From: Wenzhouxiangella sp.
Lineage (GTDB): Bacteria > Pseudomonadota > Gammaproteobacteria > Xanthomonadales > Wenzhouxiangellaceae
DNA length: 64,000 nucleotides
Reading direction: 5' to 3'
Assembly (NCBI GenBank): GCA_007134485.1
Contig: SLKT01000010.1
Span: 1 to 64,000 of the forward strand
The stretch's first letter is position 1. Each line of letters starts with the position of its first letter. A program made the position numbers and the translations under genes. This document shows positions 17,434 through 25,364 of this stretch, one piece after another. The notes below the pieces were generated by a model. It ran no database searches. It was not told the origin of the DNA and saw only the letters and a list, made by a program, of their open reading frames with translations.

Positions 17434-18790
17434 ACTCAGAGGTACTCAGTTCCCGTGGCTCCTGCTGTTGCACGAACGGCTGAAAGCGCGCCCTGGGGAA
17501 CTCCACTCGAATTTCCGTACCCACACCGAGTTCACTGTCGGCCTGGACGGTCCACCCAAAGCGACTGCACAATCGCATGACGATGGCCAGGCCAAGCCCG
17601 TAGCCCTCATTGCTGCGATCATGACCGCGGTAGAACGGCTCGAACATGCGCTCGAGATCCGACTCGCTCATGCCGCAGCCGGTATCCTTGACGACCACGC
17701 CGTTGGCATCGATCAATACCTCGACGCGCCCGGCGTCGGTGTAGGTCAGCGCATTGCGCAACAAGTTGGTGAACACGATCGCCAGGACCCGCTCGGGGGC
17801 ATCGACCTCCAGTAGGCCATCAGCGCGAATAGAGGTTTCGATCTCGTCGGATGGCTGGATGGCCCGTTCAACCTGCTCGAGGGTATCGGTCAGCAGATCA
17901 TTGAGTACGACCGATGACCATGACAGCTTCGACTCGCTCTCGCGGGCGAGAATGAGCAGGGTTTCCAGCAGTGCCTCCATGTCGCGCACTGTTCGTTGCA
18001 TGCGCTCGACAATGCGCTGGCGTTTCTCCGGATCATCGAACCGCGCCATCAAGTCCAGGTTGGCCCGAATCACCGCCAGTGGCGTACGCAATTCGTGACT
18101 GGCGTTGCGGGTGAAGTTGCGCTCGCGCTGGATATAGGACTCGAGACGGTCAATGAACTGATTGAAGGCATTGACCAGGGTGACGACCTCCGAATCGGCG
18201 GTATCACTGAATTCCTTGGGGCAGAATTTTTCGAACTGGCCGGTATCAAAATCGTAATTGCGCACGCGATCGCCCAGCAATACGATTTTCGAAACCGCCC
18301 GCCTGGACATGACATAGCCGACCCAGGTCAGGATGTAGATCAGCAGCAAGACGCCGGTCAACGGAGCAATGCCGAAGTAAAAGGCCAACGCCGAGACCTG
18401 AACCTCATCGAAGACCAGGTATAACCGGTCGGCGCCTCGATCGGAGATATGGACGACCGGCTCCGAGCCCGGCGCCTCGACGACGCGATGAAAGCCGACC
18501 GGTTCATCGCGCAACCACACCGGGACCTGGCTGTAATCGCTCTGGCGCGCCATGTAGCCGCGCAAGTTATTGGTATTGGGCAGGGGAAAACTTCGGTCCT
18601 CGGCGTAGTTCGACCAGAAATGTTCGGCCTCGCCGTTGAGCGCTTCCTGGACCAGGACCCGCTCGACCACGGTGGCCGCGGCATAGACGCCAAGAATCGT
18701 GGCGATGCTGATCGCAAGCACCTGGAGAATGAACACCCGCACCAGCTTGGTGTTCAATCCCCCTTTCAGAATGCGATTCAGTGCATTCAT
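17432..18790 (-). CDS. Sensor histidine kinase closing the lipid-modification operon
   Basis: This 452-residue inner-membrane two-component sensor has membrane segments at about 18-42 and 137-162 around a roughly 95-residue periplasmic domain. A HAMP-like linker follows, then the H-box RNASHELRTPLAVIR with His232, and the N (NLLRNALTYTD), G1 (VKDTGCGMSE), F (FEPFYRG) and G2 (GYGLGLAIV) boxes. Three bases separate it from the Cfa-like methyltransferase gene upstream, so it is most likely the last cistron of the lipid operon. No response regulator is next to it. The one at 496-1197 is the only OmpR-type candidate in the window. A role in sensing membrane lipid state is inference. Confidence 0.9.
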   Translation of the reverse strand: MNALNRILKGGLNTKLVRVFILQVLAISIATILGVYAAATVVERVLVQEALNGEAEHFWSNYAEDRSFPLPNTNNLRGYMARQSDYSQVPVWLRDEPVGFHRVVEAPGSEPVVHISDRGADRLYLVFDEVQVSALAFYFGIAPLTGVLLLIYILTWVGYVMSRRAVSKIVLLGDRVRNYDFDTGQFEKFCPKEFSDTADSEVVTLVNAFNQFIDRLESYIQRERNFTRNASHELRTPLAVIRANLDLMARFDDPEKRQRIVERMQRTVRDMEALLETLLILARESESKLSWSSVVLNDLLTDTLEQVERAIQPSDEIETSIRADGLLEVDAPERVLAIVFTNLLRNALTYTDAGRVEVLIDANGVVVKDTGCGMSESDLERMFEPFYRGHDRSNEGYGLGLAIVMRLCSRFGWTVQADSELGVGTEIRVEFPRARFQPFVQQQEPRELSTSE

Positions 18791-18793
18791 GAA

Positions 18794-19819
18794 TCAGCGT
18801 TTCTTGAACCGGTAGTGGGCGACCATCCATGCATTGCCGTGATCATAAGCGAACAGTTCTTCACAGGCCATGAAGAACATCCGCCAGCGTTGCGTCCAGA
18901 CCCTGGCCTGATCGCCGTGCTGACCCGCCAGGATTGCCTCGACCTGACCACGCCGGGCATCGAGATTATCCAGCCAGGCGCGCGCGGTGCGGGCGTAATG
19001 TCGCCCGGAGTAGAGTCGACGGCTTTCAAGCAACACATCATGCTGAAAGTGTAGCAGTGTGTCGGCAGCCGGCATCAACCCCCCGGTAAAGAAGTAACGC
19101 CCCATCCAGTTGCCCTGCCCTTCGGTCTCGAATGGATAGGCAAGAAACTGATGACAGAAAATGTGCACGAACAGGTAACCGTCGTCTTCAAGCCAACCTG
19201 CGATCCGTTCGAGCAAGACCCGATAGTTGCGCACATGCTCGAACATTTCGACCGAAACCACACGGTCGAACCGCTGATCCAGTTCAAGCTCATTGACATC
19301 GCAGGTGATGACCTTGATGTTGTGCAGGCCCAGCTCCAGCGCCCGTGACTCGATGTAGCGGCGCTGCGAGGCCGAGTTTGAGACCGCGGTGATTCGGCTT
19401 GCCGGGTACTCGGCCGCCATCCACAGGGTCAGGGAGCCCCAACCACAACCCAGCTCGAGTACCTGTTGGCCATCCTTGAGCCGGGCATGTTCGCAACTGG
19501 CCTTGAGCATGGCGACCTCGGCCTCGTCCAGGGAATCGATGCCTTCCGGCCACAGGGCGCTGGAATACTTCAGTCGTGCCCCGAGTGTCTGCAGGTAGAA
19601 GTCCGTGGGCACCTCGTAATGCTGCTCATTGGCTGCATCGGTCTCCAGGGCGATCGCCGATCGAGCCAGCGACTCGATCAGTTCACGGTGGCGCAGGGAC
19701 CGCACTTCGGGATCATGACCCGCCTCGTCGGCCAGTCTCCGCTTGAGTAGCTGACGAATGCCGATTCGGACCATCCAGTCCGGCAACCGCCCGCTTTCGG
19801 CAAGGGCAATCAGATTCAT
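18794..19819 (-). CDS. Cfa-like SAM-dependent methyltransferase (second copy)
   Basis: This 341-residue protein belongs to the cyclopropane-fatty-acyl-phospholipid synthase superfamily. It has the lipid-binding start HYEVPTDFYLQTLGARLKYSSALW, the SAM motif VLELGCGWGSLTLWMA, TAVSNSASQRRYIE, FDRVVSVEMFEHVRN and YLFVHIFCHQFLAYPFE. It lacks the N-terminal extension of classical Cfa, and its glycine/tyrosine pattern places it with the shorter SAM methyltransferases that accompany Cfa in such clusters. Possible products are methyl-branched or furan precursors rather than cyclopropane, but this is inference. It overlaps the DUF2878 gene by four bases. Confidence 0.87.
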   Translation of the reverse strand: MNLIALAESGRLPDWMVRIGIRQLLKRRLADEAGHDPEVRSLRHRELIESLARSAIALETDAANEQHYEVPTDFYLQTLGARLKYSSALWPEGIDSLDEAEVAMLKASCEHARLKDGQQVLELGCGWGSLTLWMAAEYPASRITAVSNSASQRRYIESRALELGLHNIKVITCDVNELELDQRFDRVVSVEMFEHVRNYRVLLERIAGWLEDDGYLFVHIFCHQFLAYPFETEGQGNWMGRYFFTGGLMPAADTLLHFQHDVLLESRRLYSGRHYARTARAWLDNLDARRGQVEAILAGQHGDQARVWTQRWRMFFMACEELFAYDHGNAWMVAHYRFKKR

Positions 19820-20379
19820 GAATTGGTTTCCGGACTGGAAATGATGTTGCGATCTAGTGAAGTGTCGCTAGTCGATTCACGCGCAAGTCTGAATAGCAGC
19901 GGCAACACCACCGCCCAGCTCAGGCCGGTGGCCAGAATCACCTGCCAGGCCGGCGCCAGCCAGTCGACCGCACCAAAGCGCATCCCGGCATAGTACGACA
20001 GCGGCGAGCCAATGGCGCCGGCCACGGCCAGAATGGTCAGCCGATGCTTGAATGCGCGCATCGAATGATTAATGACCAAGGCCACGGCCAGCCACAGCAA
20101 CATGATCCACAGCGGCGCCACACCCGCCCACGGCCAGGGCATGGCGAATTCCAGCAGGCCCAGCTGGATCCATGCGCTGTCCAGAGTGATACCAACAAGC
20201 AGGCAGCTCGCGATCATGCGCCCGTCGAGCGGGTGACGGTTGGCGCGATTCAGTTGCCACAAAAGCATGACGCCCACCACCAGCATTCCGGTCCACAGCC
20301 ATCCGTGGGCAGCACCCAGAACGCAAGCCGGCCAGCTCAACTGGAACAATCCCTGGTTGATCATGAATGCCCGACTCAT
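19816..20379 (-). CDS. DUF2878 integral membrane protein
   Basis: This 187-residue hydrophobic protein has about five or six membrane segments and belongs, by its pattern (NQGLFQLSWPACVLGAA; DSAWIQLGLLEF; GAIGSPLSYYAGMRFGAV), to the uncharacterised DUF2878 family. Members often sit beside cfa, DUF1365 and FAD oxidoreductase genes. It overlaps the cfa stop by one base and the following methyltransferase by four. No catalytic motif is visible; a role in presenting phospholipid substrate is only a guess. Confidence 0.8.
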   Translation of the reverse strand: MSRAFMINQGLFQLSWPACVLGAAHGWLWTGMLVVGVMLLWQLNRANRHPLDGRMIASCLLVGITLDSAWIQLGLLEFAMPWPWAGVAPLWIMLLWLAVALVINHSMRAFKHRLTILAVAGAIGSPLSYYAGMRFGAVDWLAPAWQVILATGLSWAVVLPLLFRLARESTSDTSLDRNIISSPETNS

Positions 20380-21659
20380 CAGCGATCCGCCGTCAGTCCC
20401 GTCCAGTCAGGCGCACGGTAATCCGGCCCGGCCAGAAGCAGGTGAACATCGCTGATGGCGCGCTCGCTGAATCCGCCCTCGCAATAGGCCAGGTAATAGC
20501 GCCAGCGTCGGCGAAACATGTCATCGAAGCCCATGGCGGCAATGTCGTTCCAGGCAGCCTCGAACCGGTCACGCCAGTCGGACAATGTGCGCGCGTAACT
20601 GCCGCCAAGATCGGCAAGCTCGATCAGGCCGAGTCGGGTCGAGCGAGCCATGGCCGAGGTAATGGTGCTGACCGATGGGATGAAACTGCCAGGGAAAATA
20701 TAGCGCTTGATGAAGTCCACGCTCCTGAGCGCACCGGCATAGCGATAGTCCTCGATGGTGATGGCCTGCAGAATGGCCAAACCGTCGGGCTTGAGGAGAT
20801 GATCAATACGTTGAAGATAGGTATCCAGGTATTGGTGGCCAACCGCCTCGATCATTTCAACCGATACCAGCTTGTCATAACGACCCTCGAGATCACGGTA
20901 ATCGCTCATCAACACTTCGACCCGATCGTCCAGCCCGGCTTCGGTGACACGCTTCAAGGTGGCCTCGTATTGACGCCTGGAAATGGTCGTCGTGGTCACT
21001 CGACAGCCATAGCGCGATGCGGCATGCACGGCCAGTGCACCCCAGCCGCTGCCGATTTCGAGCAGATGATCTTCGGAGCCCAGGTCGAGTTTTCGGCACA
21101 AACGCTCGAGCTTGTTGAACTGGGCCTGTTCCAGGGTTTCCTCCGGGTTCAGATACAAAGCGCTGGAATACATCATGGATTCATCCAGCCATGTCGCAAA
21201 GAATTCATTACCCAGATCATAGTGGGCGGCAATGTTGCGCCGACTGCCCTTGAGGCTGTTGCGATTGAAGCGGTGCCAGAGACCCAGCAGCCAGCCGGAC
21301 AGACGCGCCGACCCGGAATCCACTCGTTCAAGCAGGTCGCGATTGCGCGCCATGATTCGAACCACTGCAACCAGATCCGGGCTATCCCAAAGCCCGGCCA
21401 TGTAGGCTTCCGCGGCGCCGACACTGCCGCCGGTCGCCATCAGACGCCAGAAGGCCTGGTCGTGAACCGTGACCCGGGCATTCAACTCGTCCTTGCCATT
21501 GCCCAGTTGAATGGTTTCCAAACCATCACTGATCACCAGGCAGCCGTGCTCGAGCGAGCGAAGTCGAGCGATGACGCGATCACGCATCAATGCCGAAAGG
21601 CGACTGTGCTGACGGTCGCGGATGCGTTCGGCGGTCTTGTCTGTGGCATTCATGTTCAT
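20379..21659 (-). CDS. cfa: Cyclopropane-fatty-acyl-phospholipid synthase
   Basis: Cfa transfers the SAM methyl group across the double bond of phospholipid acyl chains at the inner membrane. The 426-residue protein has an N-terminal lipid-binding domain, NIAAHYDLGNEFFATWLDES, MMYSSALY, the SAM site LLEIGSGWGALAVHAA, TTTISRRQYE and DYRDLEGRYDKLVSVEMIEAVGH. It also has FIKRYIFPGSFIPS and the C-terminal RRWRYYLAYCEGGF. The family's usual length is 380-420. It overlaps DUF1365 by four bases and lies in a co-directional operon with a desaturase that would create its substrate double bonds. Confidence 0.92.
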   Translation of the reverse strand: MNMNATDKTAERIRDRQHSRLSALMRDRVIARLRSLEHGCLVISDGLETIQLGNGKDELNARVTVHDQAFWRLMATGGSVGAAEAYMAGLWDSPDLVAVVRIMARNRDLLERVDSGSARLSGWLLGLWHRFNRNSLKGSRRNIAAHYDLGNEFFATWLDESMMYSSALYLNPEETLEQAQFNKLERLCRKLDLGSEDHLLEIGSGWGALAVHAASRYGCRVTTTTISRRQYEATLKRVTEAGLDDRVEVLMSDYRDLEGRYDKLVSVEMIEAVGHQYLDTYLQRIDHLLKPDGLAILQAITIEDYRYAGALRSVDFIKRYIFPGSFIPSVSTITSAMARSTRLGLIELADLGGSYARTLSDWRDRFEAAWNDIAAMGFDDMFRRRWRYYLAYCEGGFSERAISDVHLLLAGPDYRAPDWTGLTADR

Positions 21660-22402
21660 TCAACGACTCGATCAGGGTGCGTGTGGAATGGCGTGCGTTT
21701 CAACCACAAACGCAGGGCCTGCCAGTAAATGCCGGCGAGCACTCTTGCGGTCATCAGCGGAAACTTCAGCGGCGCCATGCTCATGTTGCGTGCGGTCACC
21801 GGCGACAACGCCAACCGCATGCCTGCTTCGAAACAGTGTGCGCCGCCATCGGTCACATTCATGTGAATGTCGATCCGATCCGGCATCAACCCGAAACGCC
21901 AGTCATAGCCGAGATGCATCGGCAGAAATGGCGAAACGTGAAAGCACTTGTCGAACACGAAGCGATATTCAGGGCCGGTCTGGCCACGACAATCCAGGGC
22001 GTAAGCATGTCGCTCGCCCCATGGCGTGTTGTGCACTTCGGCCAGCACGGCTTGCAATTGCCCTTCCTGATGACAGTAGTAAAAGGTGACCGGATTGAAA
22101 TTGCATCCCCACTGGCGCAAATGGGTCAACATGAACACCGGCCCGTTCGGCCGAAAGCCCAGATCGGACTGGATTCGATCGCGCACCGCGCTCCCCAGGG
22201 AAAGATCAGGCGGACCGTAATGATCTCGGCGACGAAAGCTGACCAGGTTGAACCGCTCCAGTGACCACAGCCGACTGCGAGCAAAGATCTCGTCGAGGCG
22301 ATCGACATCCAGCAGGCTCATGTAAAGGCGGTAGCGGAAGGCGTGAACGCCCGGCTTGTGGCGCCGGTGCCAGACATTGCCATGAGCCAGGGCGTCAAAC
22401 AT
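21656..22402 (-). CDS. DUF1365 family protein
   Basis: This 248-residue soluble protein belongs to DUF1365, recognised by its N-terminal HGNVWHRRHKPGVHAFRYRLYM, FNPVTFYYC, EVHNTPWGERHAYAL and KCFHVSPFLPMHLGYDWRF. Conserved His, Cys and Tyr residues suggest an enzyme, but the function is not established. The family is repeatedly found beside Cfa and FAD oxidoreductase genes, as here. Overlaps of eight bases upstream and four downstream suggest tight co-translation. Confidence 0.88.
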   Translation of the reverse strand: MFDALAHGNVWHRRHKPGVHAFRYRLYMSLLDVDRLDEIFARSRLWSLERFNLVSFRRRDHYGPPDLSLGSAVRDRIQSDLGFRPNGPVFMLTHLRQWGCNFNPVTFYYCHQEGQLQAVLAEVHNTPWGERHAYALDCRGQTGPEYRFVFDKCFHVSPFLPMHLGYDWRFGLMPDRIDIHMNVTDGGAHCFEAGMRLALSPVTARNMSMAPLKFPLMTARVLAGIYWQALRLWLKRTPFHTHPDRVVE

Positions 22403-23636
22403 TGGTCATTCCAAGCTGTTCAATGACCCGGGCGGCGCTGGCGACGCCATCCTCGTGGAAACCCCATCCCCACCAGGCGCCACAGTACCAGGTGCGTCTG
22501 GGGCCGTTGATCTCACTCCAGCGTCGCTGGGCAATGACGGCATCCGGGGTGAATACCGGATGGCGATAATGACGACGAACCAGGATCTGATTCGGGTCGA
22601 TCCGCTCGGTCTGATTGAGGGAAACGATGAAATCGCGCTTTGACTCGATCCCTTGCAGCCGATTCATGTAGTAGTTGACCCGGCACTGGTCATGATCGCG
22701 CGGATCGCGCCGGACATTCCAGCTGGCCCGCGCCCTGGGCAGCCGTGGCAACAGGCTCGAGTCGGTGTGCAGCACGGTTTCGTTGTCCTGGTAAGCGATC
22801 GCGCCGAGAATGCTGCGCTCGGCCCGATCAGCATCGCCGAGCAACCTGAGCGCCTGGTCGCTGTGACAGGCCAGGATGACTGCATCGGCGACAACCTCGT
22901 CGTGCTCGGTCAACACCTTCACGCCATTGTCCCGGCGCTCGATGCTGCGAACGGCGGTCCCGGTCTCGATCCGCGCCGGGCCCCTGGCGGCGGCTTCCAC
23001 GTAAGCCCGGCTGCCTCCGTCAATGGTGCGCCAGGGCGGACGCTCACCCAGCTCGAGCATGGCGTGATTGTCCATGAATGCCAGCAGGTGACGCATCGGA
23101 AACTCGCGGATCCGATCCATCGGAGCCGACCACAGGGCCGAGGCCATGGGCATGAGATGCAGTTCGCCAAACATGCGGCCCATCGAGCTGTCGTCCAGCC
23201 ACTGGCCCAGCGTCGTTCGGTCATCGAGCGTTTCAAGCAACCCCGGCGCCATTCGGTAAAAGCGCACGATATCCCGAACCATGCCGAGAAACGCCGGGCG
23301 AATCAGGTTGCGCCGTTGGCAGAACAATCGATCCAGGCTGGTTGCGTTGTACTCCAGGCCACTGGCTGCATCGGAAACTGAAAAGCTCATGTCCGAGGTC
23401 TTCCAGGAGACATTCAATTCATTCAGCCAGGTACTGAACAGTGGATAGTGACGCTCGTTGAAGACGATAAAACCGGTGTCGATCGGAATGGTTCGGCCGT
23501 TGTCCTCGATGATCTGGGTGTCGGCGTGACCACCCGGGCGCGAATCGGCCTCGAACACGATGACCTCGTGATCGCGGCCAAGATGCCAGGCAGCGTACAG
23601 TCCGGACACCCCGGCACCGACGATCACCAGTTTCAT
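22395..23636 (-). CDS. FAD-dependent oxidoreductase (amine-oxidase-like)
   Basis: This 413-residue flavoprotein has the Rossmann FAD motif VIVGAGVSGLYAAWHL at residues 4-19, then EADSRPGGHADT and the DTGFIVFNERHYPLF segment. It belongs to the NAD(P)/FAD oxidoreductase group found next to DUF1365 and Cfa. In Rhodobacter a related gene set makes furan fatty acids, with a flavin-type desaturation step on methylated chains; assigning that role here is inference. It overlaps the desaturase by four bases and DUF1365 by eight. Confidence 0.88.
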   Translation of the reverse strand: MKLVIVGAGVSGLYAAWHLGRDHEVIVFEADSRPGGHADTQIIEDNGRTIPIDTGFIVFNERHYPLFSTWLNELNVSWKTSDMSFSVSDAASGLEYNATSLDRLFCQRRNLIRPAFLGMVRDIVRFYRMAPGLLETLDDRTTLGQWLDDSSMGRMFGELHLMPMASALWSAPMDRIREFPMRHLLAFMDNHAMLELGERPPWRTIDGGSRAYVEAAARGPARIETGTAVRSIERRDNGVKVLTEHDEVVADAVILACHSDQALRLLGDADRAERSILGAIAYQDNETVLHTDSSLLPRLPRARASWNVRRDPRDHDQCRVNYYMNRLQGIESKRDFIVSLNQTERIDPNQILVRRHYRHPVFTPDAVIAQRRWSEINGPRRTWYCGAWWGWGFHEDGVASAARVIEQLGMTNV

Positions 23637-24571
23637 GAGTGGCGATCAATCCGACGATCAATCCGCCGGGCCTGAAGCATGGCCGGCGGCACGGACTTGA
23701 GATCGCGCACCAGACCGATGCGTTCGAACATCCACAACACGTAATAGCTGATGTCGATTTCCCACCAGTAGAATCCCTGACGCGCGGAACCGGGGAAATG
23801 ATGATGATTGTTGTGCCAGCCTTCGCCGAGTGTCAGCACGGCCAGCAGGGCGTTGTTGCGACTGTCGTCGGTGGTTTCGAAACGGCGCTTGCCCCAAACA
23901 TGGGCCAGGGAGTTGATGGTCAGCGTGACGTGGATCAGAACGACGGTGGACAGGAAGTAACCCCACACCAGGATCTGCCAGCCATTGGTGCCCAACCCGG
24001 GCGCCCATCGTTCAAGCAATACGCCCAGACCGAACAGCGAAGCGGCATACAACACCGGAATCGCCAGGTCATAGCGATCCAGCCAGCGCAGTTCGGGGAA
24101 ACGGGCCAGGTCTGGAATCTGGCGATAGTCGGTCGCGAAATGGGCGCGACTGAGAAACCATCCCATGTGGCTCCACCAGAAACCATGACGAGGCGAGTGC
24201 GGGTCATCGGCGCGATCGGAGACCTTGTGGTGATGGCGATGATGCGCCGCCCACCACAAGGGTCCGCGCTGGGTGGCGCTGGCGCCCAGTAGCGCAAATG
24301 CAAACTGGACCGGGCGCGAGACCCGGAACGTCTTGTGGGCAAAGTAGCGGTGATAAAAGGCGGTGATCGCAAACATGCGCACCAGGTAACTGGCCACGAA
24401 AACCGCCACCGCAACCCACGACACGCCCACAAGAAAAACGCCCAGGCAGGCCAGGTGAAGACCAATGAACGGCAGGATGCGAATCCAGTCGACTCTGCGC
24501 TCAGCGATCGAATCTTCGGATTCCAGGTTCTCGGAGGCAATCCAGGAGGCCAGGCTTTGCTTTACGGACAT
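23633..24571 (-). CDS. Membrane fatty acid desaturase (delta-9 type)
   Basis: This 312-residue di-iron desaturase has the three histidine boxes HRYFAH, HRHHHK and HNNHHH, plus about four membrane segments. It matches acyl-CoA/acyl-lipid delta-9 desaturases that introduce the first double bond aerobically. I start at MSVKQSLASW (24571); an upstream in-frame codon would add 29 residues of non-family sequence. It is the first gene of the seven-gene operon and would supply the cis double bond used by the two Cfa-type enzymes. A direct repeat upstream may be an operator. Confidence 0.92.
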   Translation of the reverse strand: MSVKQSLASWIASENLESEDSIAERRVDWIRILPFIGLHLACLGVFLVGVSWVAVAVFVASYLVRMFAITAFYHRYFAHKTFRVSRPVQFAFALLGASATQRGPLWWAAHHRHHHKVSDRADDPHSPRHGFWWSHMGWFLSRAHFATDYRQIPDLARFPELRWLDRYDLAIPVLYAASLFGLGVLLERWAPGLGTNGWQILVWGYFLSTVVLIHVTLTINSLAHVWGKRRFETTDDSRNNALLAVLTLGEGWHNNHHHFPGSARQGFYWWEIDISYYVLWMFERIGLVRDLKSVPPAMLQARRIDRRIDRHS

Positions 24572-24630
24572 GAATGTGGAGCAATCAGAATCATGATCGC
24601 TATTGGACTCGGCGAGCGGTGAATCCCCTG

Positions 24631-24653
24631 TGAAACAGATCAATGAAACAGAT
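24631..24653 (-). promoter_or_regulatory. Direct repeat upstream of the desaturase operon
   Basis: TGAAACAGAT occurs twice exactly with a 13-bp period, 60-82 bases before the desaturase start (minus strand: ATCTGTTTCA twice). Direct repeats of this kind are typical of OmpR-family regulator sites. No clear -10/-35 pair was identified beside it. Confidence 0.4.
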
Positions 24654-24772
24654 AACACCTACGCCTGCTCTGGAAAATTTCCTACCCGCCCAGGGGCAAT
24701 TCGACCGATTTGCAGGGGCTGGATGATCGGGACAATACGTGATGTCAATCACATTTTCCCGGAGGGCGTTTC

Positions 24773-25297
24773 ATGAAATCCCGGCAAAGCGGCCTGAGCC
24801 TGCTCGACCTGATGATCACGCTTGCGGTCATGTTCGTATTGTTGACCATTGCACTGCCATCCATGGGCAACCTGGTGCGCGAACATCGGCTCACCAGTCA
24901 TTCGAACACCCTGCTGGCTCACTTGCATTACGCACGCCACGAAGCCGTGTTCCGTCGCCAGCATGTCACCGCCTGCCCCAGTCTGGATCAGCTCGAGTGC
25001 ACGGGCGACAATCGCTGGGATCGGGGCTGGATCGTCTTCATCGATGCCGATCGCTCCGGTCAACCGGATTCGGAGCGGGACATCCTGCGTGTGGTTCAGC
25101 CTACCGACAGCCTGCTGATGCACTCGGCCGGACGCATCCGGGTGCGCTTCCAGCCGCATGGCGGCGCCTATGGAACGAACCTGACCATTCGCGTGTGCGA
25201 CCCGTCCGGCAGCGCCGACCCGCGCGCCGTCGTTGTCTCCAACCCGGGCCGAATCCGTTCCACCGACCAGGTGGACCCCGCTGAATGCGAAGTCTGA
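24773..25297 (+). CDS. FimT/GspH-like minor pseudopilin
   Basis: This 174-residue type IV pilin-like protein carries a prepilin leader ending in Gly followed by a hydrophobic helix (LSLLDLMITLAVMFVLLTIA). The residue at position 5 of the mature form is Asp instead of the usual Glu. The C-terminal GspH/FimT domain includes a Cys pair that may form a disulfide (ACPSLDQLEC) and GRIRSTDQVDPAEC. GGAGG stands eight bases before the ATG. It stands alone, without the other minor pilin genes, and would be processed by the prepilin peptidase at the left edge. Confidence 0.85.
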   Translation: MKSRQSGLSLLDLMITLAVMFVLLTIALPSMGNLVREHRLTSHSNTLLAHLHYARHEAVFRRQHVTACPSLDQLECTGDNRWDRGWIVFIDADRSGQPDSERDILRVVQPTDSLLMHSAGRIRVRFQPHGGAYGTNLTIRVCDPSGSADPRAVVVSNPGRIRSTDQVDPAECEV

Positions 25298-25306
25298 TCT
25301 TCAGAC

Positions 25307-25328
25307 CCACATACGGTGGCGTATGTGG
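25307..25328. repeat. Perfect 9-bp inverted repeat between fimT-like gene and tetR
   Basis: CCACATACG and CGTATGTGG are separated by four bases. It could be the 3' hairpin of the pseudopilin gene (no T-run follows) or part of the TetR control region. Confidence 0.5.
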
Positions 25329-25336
25329 TAGGATTA

Positions 25337-25363
25337 AAACGTCCGTTTCAATCGAACGTTTGA
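25337..25363 (+). promoter_or_regulatory. Double palindrome, likely TetR operator
   Basis: AAACGTCCGTTT (25337-25348, perfect 5-2-5) abuts TCAATCGAACGTTTGA (25348-25363, 12 of 16 symmetrical). Both end just before the TTG start of tetR. The AAACG/CGTTT half-site resembles operators known for fatty-acid-responsive TetR proteins such as PsrA. Autoregulation together with the fadE gene is the natural reading. Confidence 0.6.
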
Positions 25364-25364
25364 A

